Shown piece after piece: positions 1 to 9,397 of a stretch of DNA of 64,000 nt. The translations under genes and the position numbers were made by a program. The stretch's first letter is position 1, and every line of letters begins with the position of its first letter. This DNA comes from SHZL01 sp963815185 (GTDB lineage Bacteria; Pseudomonadota; Gammaproteobacteria; Xanthomonadales; SZUA-36): the NCBI GenBank assembly GCA_963815185.1, contig CAWFGC010000007.1:124001-188000 (forward strand). The letters run 5' to 3'. The notes beneath the pieces were generated by a model. That model worked only from the letters and a program-made list of their open reading frames with translations, was not told where the DNA came from and made no database searches.

Positions 1-2
1 CG

Positions 3-221
3 AAATCCTACCAGGCTTTGGTAGACGAAGGTTTGGTGGAGAAACACCGCGGGCTGGGGATGTTCGTGTGCAAAGGCGCCCACGCCAGGCTGATTGCCTC
101 TGAAAAAGAGAAGTTTCTGAGCAAGGAGTGGCCTGCGACATTAAAGCGGCTGGAACAATTGGGGCTGGATGTGAATGAGTTGCTAAAAATCAATGAAAAC
201 AACGGGGGCCACTCAGAATGA
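3..221 (+). CDS. GntR-family transcriptional regulator (YtrA type), C-terminal part
   Basis: Only the end of the gene is in the window; the reading frame is open through the left edge. The visible part starts inside a winged helix (KSYQALVDEGLVEKHRGLGMF), which is the second half of a GntR DNA-binding domain, followed by a short helical tail of about 45 residues. Short tails of this kind are typical of the YtrA subfamily, which represses ABC transporter operons in response to envelope stress or antibiotics. Its stop codon overlaps the start of the ABC ATPase gene (ATGA at 218-221), which supports an autoregulated regulator-transporter operon. The inducer cannot be read from the sequence. Confidence 0.8.
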   Translation, partial: KSYQALVDEGLVEKHRGLGMFVCKGAHARLIASEKEKFLSKEWPATLKRLEQLGLDVNELLKINENNGGHSE

Positions 222-1076
222 ATTCGATCATTTCCGCCCGTGCTTTGAGCAAACGCTTCGGACGCACCGTGGCTGTCGACAGCATTGACCTGGAAATTCC
301 GGCTGGCCGTATTGTTGGCCTGATCGGCCCGAACGGGGCGGGCAAGACGACCGTGATGAAAGCCATACTCGGCTTGACGACCTTCGAAGGCCATTTGGAT
401 GTGCTGGGACTCAATCCGGCCCGTCACCGCTCCGAGTTGATGGAAAACGTGTGTTTTATTGCGGACGTTGCGGTGCTGCCACGCTGGATCAGGGTCTGGC
501 AATTGATCGAGTTGACCAGCCAGCTCCACGAGAAATTTTCCAGGGAAAAATGCCTGCAATATCTCGCCCGCACCAAGATATCCCAGAACAGCAGAGTCAA
601 GCAGCTTTCAAAGGGAATGGTAACCCAGTTGCACCTGGCGCTGGTGATGGCAATCGATGTGAAATTGCTGGTGCTCGATGAACCTACCCTGGGGCTGGAC
701 ATACTGTACCGCAAACAGTTTTACTCCAACCTCCTCAACGACTATTTCGATGAGCAAAGAACCATCCTGATCACCACTCATCAGGTTGAGGAAGTGGAAC
801 ACATCCTCACCGATCTCATATTCATCAACGACGGCAGGATCATCCTCAACTGCAGCATGGATGAAATCGAAGCCAATTATGCCGAGCTTATGGTTGCTCC
901 CGCCAATGCCCCAGGCGGCGCGCGCACTGGCGCCATTGAATGAACGGGTATTGTTTGGGCGTCACATCTTTTTGTATCAAAACGCGGATCGGGAAAAGCT
1001 CGAAGAACTGGGAGAACTGCACACACCCAGCGTGGCGGATCTCTTTGTCGCCACGATGAGCGGGGAAGAGTCATGA
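218..1076 (+). CDS. ABC transporter ATP-binding protein, frameshifted near its 3' end
   Basis: This is the nucleotide-binding subunit of an ABC-2 type exporter, probably working with the permease that follows. In the first frame I see Walker A GPNGAGKT (residues 38-45), signature LSKGM (130-134), Walker B LLVLDEPT (150-157) and the H-loop histidine at 188. That frame stops at 943, but the family C-terminus (ALAPLNERVLFG, then TPSVADLFVATM) continues in another frame to 1076. Removing one C from the CCCC run at 909-912 joins the two exactly (NAQAARALAPLNER). The break is therefore one extra base, either an assembly error or a recent mutation. The end overlaps the permease start by four bases. 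Confidence 0.85.
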
Positions 1077-2020
1077 AACGCATGCTGGCCTTGCTGCGTA
1101 GGGAATTCTGGGAAAACAAGGGCGCTTTCCGCACAACCCCGTTGGTAATTGGCGGCATTTGTGTTGCCTTGCTGCTAATGGCGATTTTTACTACCACTCA
1201 TTTTGACAATGAGCTCTACACCTTCAAGGAAGCGGTGCGCCTGCTGGCGCAACAGCCTGTAGAGTTCCGTGCGCTGCACATTTACCAAGGGATGCTTGGC
1301 AGCTCGTTATTTTTTACCATGGTGCTTTCATTCGTCGTATTCTTCTATCTGCTTGGCGCCTTGTACGACGACCGCAAGGACCGGAGCATCCTGTTCTGGA
1401 AATCCATGCCGGCCTCGGACATGCTGACCATCGCATCCAAATTGGTCGCCGCAATGGTTCTGGCGCCATTGATGTTCTGGGTCATATTTGTCCTCACCCA
1501 GATTGCAATGGCCATCATTGCCTCGTTGATGGTGCTGTCGGTGGGCGGGAACCCATGGACGCTGTTCCTCAGCGTAGTCAATCCGCTTTCGGCCTGGTTT
1601 ATGGTTCTGCTCAGTTACCTGGCCGCATCGGTTTGGTTTCTGCCATTTTACGCCTGGCTGCTGTTTGTCTCTTCGTTTGCACCGCGGATTCCATTATTGT
1701 TCGCCGTGCTCCCGCCTGTCGTGTTTGCCGTGTTGCAGATCTGGATCGATTTCCTGCGCACGTTTACGCTCGACAGCAGCCTGTTCGGAGTCATCGGTGA
1801 ATGGGTTGCCAACAGCCCGGCCATACTGACTGCCCAGGTCCACAACGGCCGGGGCATGCTGGCTCTGGGAGTTCCTACCACCAACGCATTCGATCATGCG
1901 GTAACGGTAGGTAACATGCTGGATCGATTGTTCTCGCTGCAGATGCTGGGAGGCCTGGCGGTGGCGGCGGTGTTCCTGGCCGGGGCCTTGTGGCTGCGCC
2001 ATCGCGCGACCGACAGCTAG
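1073..2020 (+). CDS. ABC-2 type transporter permease
   Basis: A 315-residue integral membrane protein with about six hydrophobic segments: near residues 22-40, 80-105, 125-160, 170-195, 205-230 and a last one near 290-308. A soluble loop rich in Asp, Arg and Lys follows the second segment (DDRKDRSILFWKSMPAS), as in permeases paired with YtrB-type ATPases. The ATG overlaps the stop of the ATPase gene, so the two are very likely translated together and form one transporter under the GntR regulator at the window edge. The substrate is unknown; relatives act in cell-envelope stress or peptide antibiotic resistance. Confidence 0.8.
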   Translation: MKRMLALLRREFWENKGAFRTTPLVIGGICVALLLMAIFTTTHFDNELYTFKEAVRLLAQQPVEFRALHIYQGMLGSSLFFTMVLSFVVFFYLLGALYDDRKDRSILFWKSMPASDMLTIASKLVAAMVLAPLMFWVIFVLTQIAMAIIASLMVLSVGGNPWTLFLSVVNPLSAWFMVLLSYLAASVWFLPFYAWLLFVSSFAPRIPLLFAVLPPVVFAVLQIWIDFLRTFTLDSSLFGVIGEWVANSPAILTAQVHNGRGMLALGVPTTNAFDHAVTVGNMLDRLFSLQMLGGLAVAAVFLAGALWLRHRATDS

Positions 2021-2105
2021 CGGTTACTTCCAACAACATAGCCTGCGAACTGCGCCTTGCGGAGCAGCGCTGTCGATACATGAACAGCGATGTTGGAATT
2101 CACAG

Positions 2106-3491
2106 CTAGCCCTTGATACCACCCTTGGTAATTTCCAGCGGATCGAGCAAACGGTCCAGCTCTTCGGCGGAAAGGTTCGTGGTTTCAAGAGCTACGTCCT
2201 TGATCGGCCTGCCCTCTTTGTACGCCTGCTTGGCCGTTGCTGCGCCCAACTCATAGCCAATCACCGGGTTCAGCGCTGTCACCAGGATCGGATTTCGTTG
2301 CAGGGCGTTGTTGATGTTGTCCGCCCGCACCGTGAATCCACTGATGGCCGAATCGGCCAGCAAACGGCTCACCGACGCCAGGATTTCCAGGCTTTGCAAG
2401 AGATTATGAGCAACAAGGGGCAGCATCACGTTGAGCTGAAACAGACCAGACTGACCGGCGATGGTAATCGTCGTGTCGTTGCCAATGACCTGCGCGCAGA
2501 CCATGCATACGGCTTCCGGAATAACCGGGTTGACCTTGCCTGGCATGATGGAAGAGCCCGGTTGCAAAGCCGGCAGTTCAATCTCACCAAACCCCGCCAG
2601 CGGTCCGGAATTCATCAAGCGCAGGTCATTGGCGATTTTCATCAGCGAGCAGGCCAGTGTCTTGAGCTGGCCGGATAGCTCGACCGAGGCGTCCTGTGAA
2701 CTGATGCCCTCGAAATAATTGTCCGCCGACTGGAATTTGACGCCAGTGCGTTCCTGCAGCGCCGCAGCCATCCGCGGGCCAAACTCTGCATGCGCGTTGA
2801 TGCCTGTCCCAACCGCCGTACCACCCTGCGGTAATTTACGTAATCTCTTAAGTGCGCTCTTTATGCGTTTGATATCTGAGCGTATTTGTGTAGACCAACA
2901 GCCGAGCTCCTGGGAAAACGTGACCGGCATCGCGTCCATCAAATGCGTGCGACCCGTTTTTGCGATTCCTGCAAGTTCCTCGGCTTTGATATCCAGTGTT
3001 TCCGCCAGATGCTTGAGCGCCGGAATCAGTTCCTCGCTGGCCAGAAGGCAAGCGCTGACCTGGATTGCAGTCGGGATTACATCATTGGAGCTCTGCCCCA
3101 TATTGACATGATCATTTGGATGTATGCCGAGATCGCTGTCGCGGTTCGCCAGGTGCGCAATGACTTCATTGGCATTCATGTTCGAACTGGTGCCGGAACC
3201 GGTTTGGAAAATATCGATCGGGAATTGATCGTTGAATTCTCCTGCAATCACCCGGCGCGACGCCGCTTCGATGGCCTTTGCCCGTTCTGCGTCCAGCAAG
3301 CCCAACTCCAGATTCACCTGCGCCGCCGATTCCTTGATCAGGCCCAGGGCGCGAATGAAGGGTTGCGGCAGGGTCAAGCCGCTGACAGGAAAATTCTGTA
3401 CCGCTCGCTGCGTCTGAGCACCCCATAAGGCGGCAGCAGGCACCTTGAGTTCGCCCATGCTGTCGCTCTCCGTTCGATATTCCTTTGCCAT
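2106..3491 (-). CDS. fumC: Fumarate hydratase, class II
   Basis: Catalyses the reversible hydration of fumarate to malate in the TCA cycle as a cytosolic homotetramer without an iron-sulfur cluster. The 461-residue length matches the family. I see the N-terminal substrate region GSGTSSNMNANEV (98-110), the SSNDV segment (134-138), the catalytic histidine in GRTHLMDAMP (His183) and the fumarase/aspartase signature GSSIMPGKVN (312-321). The ATG at 3491 is preceded by GGAG at suitable spacing. It is transcribed away from purB and converges on the ABC permease gene. Aspartase shares the signature, but the overall sequence is FumC. Confidence 0.96.
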   Translation of the reverse strand: MAKEYRTESDSMGELKVPAAALWGAQTQRAVQNFPVSGLTLPQPFIRALGLIKESAAQVNLELGLLDAERAKAIEAASRRVIAGEFNDQFPIDIFQTGSGTSSNMNANEVIAHLANRDSDLGIHPNDHVNMGQSSNDVIPTAIQVSACLLASEELIPALKHLAETLDIKAEELAGIAKTGRTHLMDAMPVTFSQELGCWSTQIRSDIKRIKSALKRLRKLPQGGTAVGTGINAHAEFGPRMAAALQERTGVKFQSADNYFEGISSQDASVELSGQLKTLACSLMKIANDLRLMNSGPLAGFGEIELPALQPGSSIMPGKVNPVIPEAVCMVCAQVIGNDTTITIAGQSGLFQLNVMLPLVAHNLLQSLEILASVSRLLADSAISGFTVRADNINNALQRNPILVTALNPVIGYELGAATAKQAYKEGRPIKDVALETTNLSAEELDRLLDPLEITKGGIKG

Positions 3492-3650
3492 TGCTAACTC
3501 CGTTATCTGTAGGATTGATGTGACAAAGTCTTATTGTAAGTTCAGCCGCCGCCTGGTGTCCTGTCTCACATCAAGTGGCAATTCAGGTATTCATGTTCAT
3601 CCACTCCAAGTAGAATGGCACCAGAGGCAGGTCTTGTCGGGGCCGTAATT

Positions 3651-3726
3651 GGGATCAGAGAACCATTTCAACAGCGATCATCGTAAGAACGGAAAAGTTT
3701 TTCCAGGGAAATGGTTCTCTGGCCCC
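3651..3726. repeat. Palindromic repeat element, copy A (upstream of purB)
   Basis: A 76-base imperfect palindrome. The inner arms CAGAGAACCATTTC (3656-3669) and GAAATGGTTCTCTG (3708-3721) are perfect inverses, and the outer ends are GGG and CCCC. The first 19 bases are identical to those of copy B at 5130, so purB is bracketed by two copies. It lies between the divergent fumC and purB starts, within the likely purB leader. Confidence 0.75.
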
Positions 3727-3765
3727 TGCCTGCTTTCGTCTTTCACCCTGAGGGAACCGGCTTAC

Positions 3766-5178
3766 GTGACGGATTTGACTGAACTCACCGCGATTTCCCC
3801 GCTTGACGGCCGCTATGCCGGCAGGACTTCGGTCCTTAGGCCGTATTGCAGTGAACATGGGTTGATCCATCGGCGATTGGTCGTCGAACTGCGTTGGTTT
3901 CAGGCCTTGTGCGCCGAGCCCGGCATCACAGAATTGTCTCCACTGAGCGAAATCGCCGGGCGGTATATAGAAGAACTGATCAAGAACTTCAGCCCGGCGG
4001 AGTCGCGCCAGGTCAAGGCCATCGAAGCCAAGACCAACCACGACATGAAAGCAGTTGAATATTACCTGAAGGACCGTTTCAGCCAGTTGCCGGAATTGGC
4101 CGCGCGTTCCGAATTCCTGCATTTCGCCTGTACGTCCGAGGACATCAACAATCTGGCTTACGCACTGATGCTGCGAGACCTTTACCAGGAAATATTGTTG
4201 CGGGATTTCGATGGCCTCGCCAGCAGCCTGGCCGCTATGGCGCAGGAAAATGCGAACCAGGCGATGTTATCGCGCACCCACGGCCAGCCCGCGTCGCCAA
4301 CCACGCTGGGCAAAGAACTGGCCAATACGCATCAGCGGCTGCTGCGGCAGATAGATCAGCTTGCCAGCCAGGACTACCTCGGTAAGATCAACGGTGCTGT
4401 GGGAAATTTCAACGCCCACCTGCTGGCCTACCCCGAGCTTGACTGGCCGGCGCTGGCGCAACGGTTCGTAGCATCGCTGGGTCTGAAATGGAATGCATAT
4501 ACGACCCAGATTGAGCCACATGACTGGATGGCTGAGCTATTCCATACGCAAAGCCGCCTGAACACCATCCTGATCGACTTCTGCCGGGATATCTGGGCGT
4601 ATATATCCATCGGTTATTTTCTTCAAAAACCGGTTGCAGGCGAAGTCGGCTCATCCACCATGCCGCACAAGGTCAACCCAATTGACTTCGAAAATGCGGA
4701 GGGTAACCTGGGGCTGGCCAACGCATTGCTGCTCCATCTGGCGGAGAAATTACCGGTGTCGCGCTGGCAACGTGACTTGAGTGATTCCACCGCGTTGCGG
4801 TCCATCGGCACTGCCTATGGCCACATCGTGGTCGCGTTGACCTCCCTGCAGCGGGGTCTGCTCAAGCTCGAAGTGAATCGGGAACGGCTGGACGAGGATC
4901 TCGACGCGAACTGGGAAATACTGGCAGAGCCGATCCAGACCGTGATGCGGCGTTATGGTGTGGACCGCCCGTACGAAAAACTCAAAGCCCTGACCCGGGG
5001 CAGGCGCGTGTCTCGTGCCGTTTTCGTGACCTTCATCAAGGGTCTCGACATCCCTGAACATGCGCGGGAACAGTTGCTCGAACTGACGCCAGCTAGCTAC
5101 ACCGGCAATGCCGCAAGCATGGCTTTACTGGGATCAGAGAACCATTTCTCTGCAGACCGTCACAACAAGACAAAATGA
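3766..5178 (+). CDS. purB: Adenylosuccinate lyase
   Basis: Cleaves SAICAR and adenylosuccinate, releasing fumarate, in purine synthesis. I choose the GTG at 3766, which has AGGGA just upstream and gives an N-terminus (TELTAISPLDGRY) matching E. coli PurB; the frame is open further upstream only because repeat A lies there. From this start the protein has 470 residues, with TSEDINN (123-129), THGQPASPTT with the catalytic His172, and the signature GSSTMPHKVNP (295-305). The last 15 or so residues after ASMAL do not look like PurB: they are encoded by repeat copy B, which supplies the stop codon. The core enzyme appears intact. Confidence 0.95.
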   Translation: MTDLTELTAISPLDGRYAGRTSVLRPYCSEHGLIHRRLVVELRWFQALCAEPGITELSPLSEIAGRYIEELIKNFSPAESRQVKAIEAKTNHDMKAVEYYLKDRFSQLPELAARSEFLHFACTSEDINNLAYALMLRDLYQEILLRDFDGLASSLAAMAQENANQAMLSRTHGQPASPTTLGKELANTHQRLLRQIDQLASQDYLGKINGAVGNFNAHLLAYPELDWPALAQRFVASLGLKWNAYTTQIEPHDWMAELFHTQSRLNTILIDFCRDIWAYISIGYFLQKPVAGEVGSSTMPHKVNPIDFENAEGNLGLANALLLHLAEKLPVSRWQRDLSDSTALRSIGTAYGHIVVALTSLQRGLLKLEVNRERLDEDLDANWEILAEPIQTVMRRYGVDRPYEKLKALTRGRRVSRAVFVTFIKGLDIPEHAREQLLELTPASYTGNAASMALLGSENHFSADRHNKTK

Positions 5179-5206
5179 CTTTCCCGGGAATTGATTCTTT
5201 GACCGC
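5130..5206. repeat. Palindromic repeat element, copy B (forms the 3' end of purB)
   Basis: The left arm (5130-5148) is identical over 19 bases to copy A. The right arm (about 5188-5206) matches copy A's right arm at about 14 of 19 positions, giving a 77-base element. It begins inside the purB coding sequence and provides its final codons and TGA (5176-5178). RoxA starts four bases after the element ends. Confidence 0.7.
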
Positions 5207-5209
5207 TTT

Positions 5210-6364
5210 ATGATTTTCCAGGGAAGTGGCTCGCCCACCCGCGCGCAATTTTTGGCCGAGTACTGGCAAAGGAAACCCTGCCTGCTGCGCCAGGCTTTTC
5301 CTGGTTTCGTGCCGGAACTGGACGAAAATGACGTCGCCGGGCTGGCCTGTGACGAACTGGCTGAAAGCCGTCTGATTACCGGCAGCTATCCGCTGCACGA
5401 CTGGCGCGTCAAATACGGCCCGTTCACTCCACGTGAGCTGCGCACGCTGCCCGACAGCAATTGGACTTTGCTGGTGCAGGACGTTGAAAAACACTACCCG
5501 CCGCTTGCGTCTTTGCTGACGAATTTCCGCTTTCTGCCTTCCTGGAGGCTTGACGACGTGATGATCAGCGTCGCCGCCGAAGGCGGATCTGTTGGCCCTC
5601 ACTTCGATCAATATGACGTGTTCCTGTTACAGGCATCCGGACGCCGCCGCTGGCAAATCGCTTCGGCTTTCGACCCTCGCTGGCTACCGGATCGCGAATT
5701 GAAAGTGCTGGCATCCTTCACCCCGGATACCGAATGGGTGCTCGAACCCGGCGATCTGCTGTATCTACCGCCCGGTATTGCCCATCTTGGCGTGGCGCTG
5801 GAAACTGGCATGACCTGGTCGATTGGCCTGCGCGCACCAAGTCAGGCCGATCTGCTGCAGGCTCTGGGAGAGTGGCTGGCGCAACACCTTGATGAGGGCG
5901 CCCGCTATGAGGACGGCAGCCTCCCAAATCATCCGCGCCCAGGTGAAATCAGCCACCGGGCCATCGAACGGCTTTACGCGCTGATCCGGGACCCCATGGC
6001 TTCATCCACGCGGCTGCATTCCTTCCTCGGCAGCTTTCTGACGCGTTATCGCCTGGCACAACAGCCCGCCCCGCCACCCCAAAGCCTGAGTGAACAGGAC
6101 ATTGCAGCCGCGCTGGCGAGTTCCGCCCAACTGCAGCGCAACCCCTGGACCCGCCTTGCCTGGATCGAACAGGACGGACAAGCGCTGTTGTATGCATCCG
6201 GGGATGAATATGCGTGCAGTATTGACATTGCACAACAGCTTTGTGCAAGCCCTGCACAGACGCCCGGCAACACCCCATTGCAGGCGGAAACACTGCAGTT
6301 GCTCTGCCGGCTCATCAACGACGGGCATTTTTTCTTCTCGCACGCGGATGGCAATGCAACGTAG
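5210..6364 (+). CDS. roxA: Ribosomal protein L16 arginine hydroxylase (JmjC/cupin)
   Basis: A 2-oxoglutarate and Fe(II)-dependent oxygenase that hydroxylates an arginine of ribosomal protein L16 (RoxA, formerly YcfD). The 384-residue protein has the YcfD pattern: GGSVGPHFDQYDVF with iron ligands His131 and Asp133, GRRRW at about 144-148, and the third ligand His192 in PPGIAHLG. The E. coli ligands are at 125, 127 and 187, so spacing is conserved. A winged-helix-like C-terminal region follows. It lies 31 bases downstream of purB on the same strand and is probably cotranscribed. The start at 5210 is the only good ATG near the conserved N-terminus. Confidence 0.9.
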   Translation: MIFQGSGSPTRAQFLAEYWQRKPCLLRQAFPGFVPELDENDVAGLACDELAESRLITGSYPLHDWRVKYGPFTPRELRTLPDSNWTLLVQDVEKHYPPLASLLTNFRFLPSWRLDDVMISVAAEGGSVGPHFDQYDVFLLQASGRRRWQIASAFDPRWLPDRELKVLASFTPDTEWVLEPGDLLYLPPGIAHLGVALETGMTWSIGLRAPSQADLLQALGEWLAQHLDEGARYEDGSLPNHPRPGEISHRAIERLYALIRDPMASSTRLHSFLGSFLTRYRLAQQPAPPPQSLSEQDIAAALASSAQLQRNPWTRLAWIEQDGQALLYASGDEYACSIDIAQQLCASPAQTPGNTPLQAETLQLLCRLINDGHFFFSHADGNAT

Positions 6365-6406
6365 AAAAGGAATGGTTAATCCGGCCTGAGCAGGTTTTCG
6401 ATTGGC

Positions 6407-6455
6407 GGGGTCAGGTAAAGGCCCGGATCCACTGGTGAAATGCTTCTTTGACCCC
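6407..6455. repeat. Palindromic repeat element, copy C (upstream of sucA)
   Basis: A shorter, decayed relative of the purB elements. It begins GGGGTCA (6407) and ends TTGACCCC (6455), and the right arm GAAATGCTTCTTTGACCCC resembles the purB consensus GAAATGGTTCTCTGACCCC. It lies between roxA and sucA and its right edge runs into the candidate sucA promoter. Confidence 0.55.
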
Positions 6456-6473
6456 AAATACACACGGTATAAT
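6448..6473 (+). promoter_or_regulatory. Candidate sucA promoter
   Basis: A perfect TATAAT lies at 6468-6473, about 60 bases before the proposed sucA start. TTGACC at 6448-6453 could act as a -35 box, but the spacing of 14 bases is short. That -35 would lie in the right arm of repeat copy C, so the element may have contributed to the promoter. Confidence 0.4.
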
Positions 6474-6534
6474 CCGTACTTATACCGGAATGAGGTACCG
6501 ATCCGGCTTTTTCATGTTGGGCAAAGAGGAATTA

Positions 6535-9384
6535 TTGACACCCGTGGACCGCGATTTCGAGTCGCTCAGGCGATCTTCCCATCTCTATGGCAACAATGCG
6601 CCGTTCATAGAATCGTATTACGAAGCCTGGCTGGATAATCCGGACAGCGTTCCAGCGCAATGGGCAAAGGAATTCTCTGCCTTGAACAACGGTGCCCGGG
6701 GCGGCAATGGCGCCACTGAAACCGGCCACCTTGGCATCCAGGAGAGGTTCCGCCAACTGGGGCGGCTGGCGCCATCGTCCGCGCAGGACATCCGTCTGGC
6801 GGACCACAAGCAGGCGGGCGTTCTGAAGTTGATCAATGCCTATCGCATTCGTGGCCACGAAAACGCCAAACTGGACCCGCTGGGCGAGCCGCACCGTGCG
6901 CCGGTGCCCGACTTATCTCTCGAATTCAATGATCTGCACGAATCAGATCTTGCCATGGAATTCGACACCGGGACCCTGGTCGCGCCCAAGCGCATGAAAT
7001 TGAGCGACATTATTGCGCTGTGCCAACGCGTCTATTGCGGCAGTATCGGCGTCGAGTACATGCATATCGTCGATACCAGGAAACGCTATTGGCTGCAGGA
7101 ACGTCTGGAAGGCGGCGGCGGAATCTACGATGTGACGAATGAGGAACGGCTGCGCATCCTGCAGCTGCTTACGGCAGCGGAGGGTCTGGAGAAATACCTG
7201 CATACCCGCTACGTGGGCCAGAAGCGCTTTTCTCTCGAGGGCGGAGACAGCCTGATCCCCCTGTTGCATGAAACCATGCTGCACGCCGGGGCGCGTGGAG
7301 TGCAGGAAATCGTGTTGGGCATGGCGCATCGGGGGCGTCTCAACGTGCTGGTGAACATCCTCGGCAAGTCACCGGGCATGCTGTTCGCCGAATTTGAAGG
7401 TCATCCGAAAGATGCGAATCCGTTGCGTTCCGGAGATGTGAAATACCACCTGGGTTTCGCTTCCGATATTCAAACGCCCGGTGGAACGGTGCACATGGCG
7501 CTGGCCTTCAATCCTTCGCACCTTGAGATCGTCGACCCGGTGGTGGCTGGCTCGGTTCGCGCCCGCCAGGACCGGCGCAACGATACCGGCCACGATCAGG
7601 TGATGCCGATCCTGATCCACGGCGACGCCGCATTTGCCGGACAGGGTGTGGTGATGGAGTTGTTCCAGATGTCAGAAATACGTGGCTTCGCGGTGGGCGG
7701 CACATTGCACATCGTGATCAACAACCAGGTGGGTTTCACGACCAGCGATTTGAGAGACGCCCGTTCGACACTGTATTGCACCGCCATAGCCAAAATGGTT
7801 CATGCCCCGATATTTCACGTGAATGCCGATGACCCGGAAGCCGTGCACCACGTGATGAAAATAGCCTGCGACTTCCGCACACAGTTCAAGCGCGATGTCG
7901 TGATCGACCTGTTCTGTTATCGCCGCCATGGCCACAATGAAGCGGACGAGCCAGCGGCTACCCAACCACTGATGTACGACAAAATCCGCAAGCTGAAAAC
8001 CACGCGGAAAAAGTATGCCAATCATTTGGTAAAAGCCGGCCTGATTTCCGCGGATGAGCCCAACCAGATGATGGGTCACTACCGTGAACACCTCGACCGT
8101 GGTGACCAGGTGGCGGATGTAATAACGGAACCGCGGACCAATGAATATGCGGCCAACTGGCACGAATTCAGCCACGTCGAGGAACCCTGCGATATCGATA
8201 CCTCAGTCGCGCTCGACACCATCCGGCAATTGTCCGATCGGCTCACCACCCTGCCCGCGGAATTCGAACTCCACCCGCGTGTGCAGCGCATCATCGAAGA
8301 CCGGAAGTTGATGGCGGCGGGGAAAATCCCCGTCGACTGGGGCTTTGCCGAAACCATGGCCTACGCCACGCTGATCGACCAAGGCAGCAACCTGCGTCTG
8401 GTAGGCCAGGATTCCGCGCGCGGAACGTTTTTTCACCGCCATGCCGTGCTGCACAACCAGCGCAACGGCGACACCATTTTACCGCTGGCCAGACTACGGC
8501 CGGAGGCCCGCGTCTCGGTGATCGACTCGCTGCTGTCGGAAGAGGCCGTAATGGGCTTCGAATATGGTTACGCCACCGCAGCACCGGAAACCCTGGTGAT
8601 CTGGGAGGGGCAATTTGGCGATTTTGCCAATAGCGCTCAGGTGGTTATTGACCAATTTTTGACTTCGGGCGAGGCCAAGTGGGGCCGGCTTTGCGGTCTG
8701 ACCTTGCTGTTGCCGCATGGTTACGAAGGACAGGGGCCGGAACATTCCAGTGCGCGTCTGGAGCGTTTCCTGCAGTTATGTTCCAACCACAACATCCAGG
8801 TCTGCATTCCTTCCACCCCGGCCCAGATGTTCCATCTGCTGCGGCGTCAGGTATTGCAGCCGATACGCAAACCGCTGATCGTGCTGTCGCCAAAAAGCCT
8901 GTTACGCAGCAAAGCCTCGACATCGACACTGGAGGTGCTGTCCGAAGGCCGCTTCCAGAGGGTCATTGGCGACCGCGGCCCCGGCGAGGCGGGCAAGATC
9001 AAGCGTGTCGTATTGTGTTCCGGAAAAGTTTACTACGACATTGCACAAAAACGCGATGCAGAAAACAAGGGCGAGGTTGCGGTCATGCGGCTGGAACAGC
9101 TTTACCCTTTCCCGCAACAGGAAGTGATCACGTTTATCAAAGAATTCCCATCGGCAACCGAACTGGTCTGGTGCCAGGAAGAACCGCAAAACCAGGGGGC
9201 CTGGTACCAGATCCATCATCATCTGGAGGCTTGCGCGGCCGACCGGCTGGAACTGAAATACGCCGGGCGGTCACCTTCGGCGTCACCGGCCGTGGGCTAC
9301 TACAGCGCGCATCTTGAACAACAGCAGGCGCTGGTCGAGCAGGCGCTGAGCGGCAACGAAAACGCTGATATTGAAAGGTTTTAG
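6535..9384 (+). CDS. sucA: 2-oxoglutarate dehydrogenase E1 component
   Basis: The thiamine diphosphate-dependent E1 subunit decarboxylates 2-oxoglutarate and transfers the succinyl group to the lipoyl arm of SucB. The sequence is full-length and typical: the N-terminal motif SSHLYGNNAPFIESYY, the GMAHRGRLNVL segment, the GDAAFAGQGVV thiamine region, and the C-terminal RLEQLYPFP and EEPQNQGAW motifs. The frame is open from 6448, but a strong AGAGGA at 6525-6530 places a TTG start at 6535 (949 residues; E. coli SucA has 933). ATG at 6514 is the alternative. It heads sucA-sucB-lpd, with 13 bases before sucB. Confidence 0.95.
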   Translation: MTPVDRDFESLRRSSHLYGNNAPFIESYYEAWLDNPDSVPAQWAKEFSALNNGARGGNGATETGHLGIQERFRQLGRLAPSSAQDIRLADHKQAGVLKLINAYRIRGHENAKLDPLGEPHRAPVPDLSLEFNDLHESDLAMEFDTGTLVAPKRMKLSDIIALCQRVYCGSIGVEYMHIVDTRKRYWLQERLEGGGGIYDVTNEERLRILQLLTAAEGLEKYLHTRYVGQKRFSLEGGDSLIPLLHETMLHAGARGVQEIVLGMAHRGRLNVLVNILGKSPGMLFAEFEGHPKDANPLRSGDVKYHLGFASDIQTPGGTVHMALAFNPSHLEIVDPVVAGSVRARQDRRNDTGHDQVMPILIHGDAAFAGQGVVMELFQMSEIRGFAVGGTLHIVINNQVGFTTSDLRDARSTLYCTAIAKMVHAPIFHVNADDPEAVHHVMKIACDFRTQFKRDVVIDLFCYRRHGHNEADEPAATQPLMYDKIRKLKTTRKKYANHLVKAGLISADEPNQMMGHYREHLDRGDQVADVITEPRTNEYAANWHEFSHVEEPCDIDTSVALDTIRQLSDRLTTLPAEFELHPRVQRIIEDRKLMAAGKIPVDWGFAETMAYATLIDQGSNLRLVGQDSARGTFFHRHAVLHNQRNGDTILPLARLRPEARVSVIDSLLSEEAVMGFEYGYATAAPETLVIWEGQFGDFANSAQVVIDQFLTSGEAKWGRLCGLTLLLPHGYEGQGPEHSSARLERFLQLCSNHNIQVCIPSTPAQMFHLLRRQVLQPIRKPLIVLSPKSLLRSKASTSTLEVLSEGRFQRVIGDRGPGEAGKIKRVVLCSGKVYYDIAQKRDAENKGEVAVMRLEQLYPFPQQEVITFIKEFPSATELVWCQEEPQNQGAWYQIHHHLEACAADRLELKYAGRSPSASPAVGYYSAHLEQQQALVEQALSGNENADIERF

Positions 9385-9397
9385 AAGGAATCAGAAC

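Noticed and set aside
2028..2098. Inverted repeat TTCCAACA/TGTTGGAA between the ABC permease and fumC
   Set aside because: Eight-base arms 55 bases apart without a T-tract are weak evidence for a terminator or repeat.
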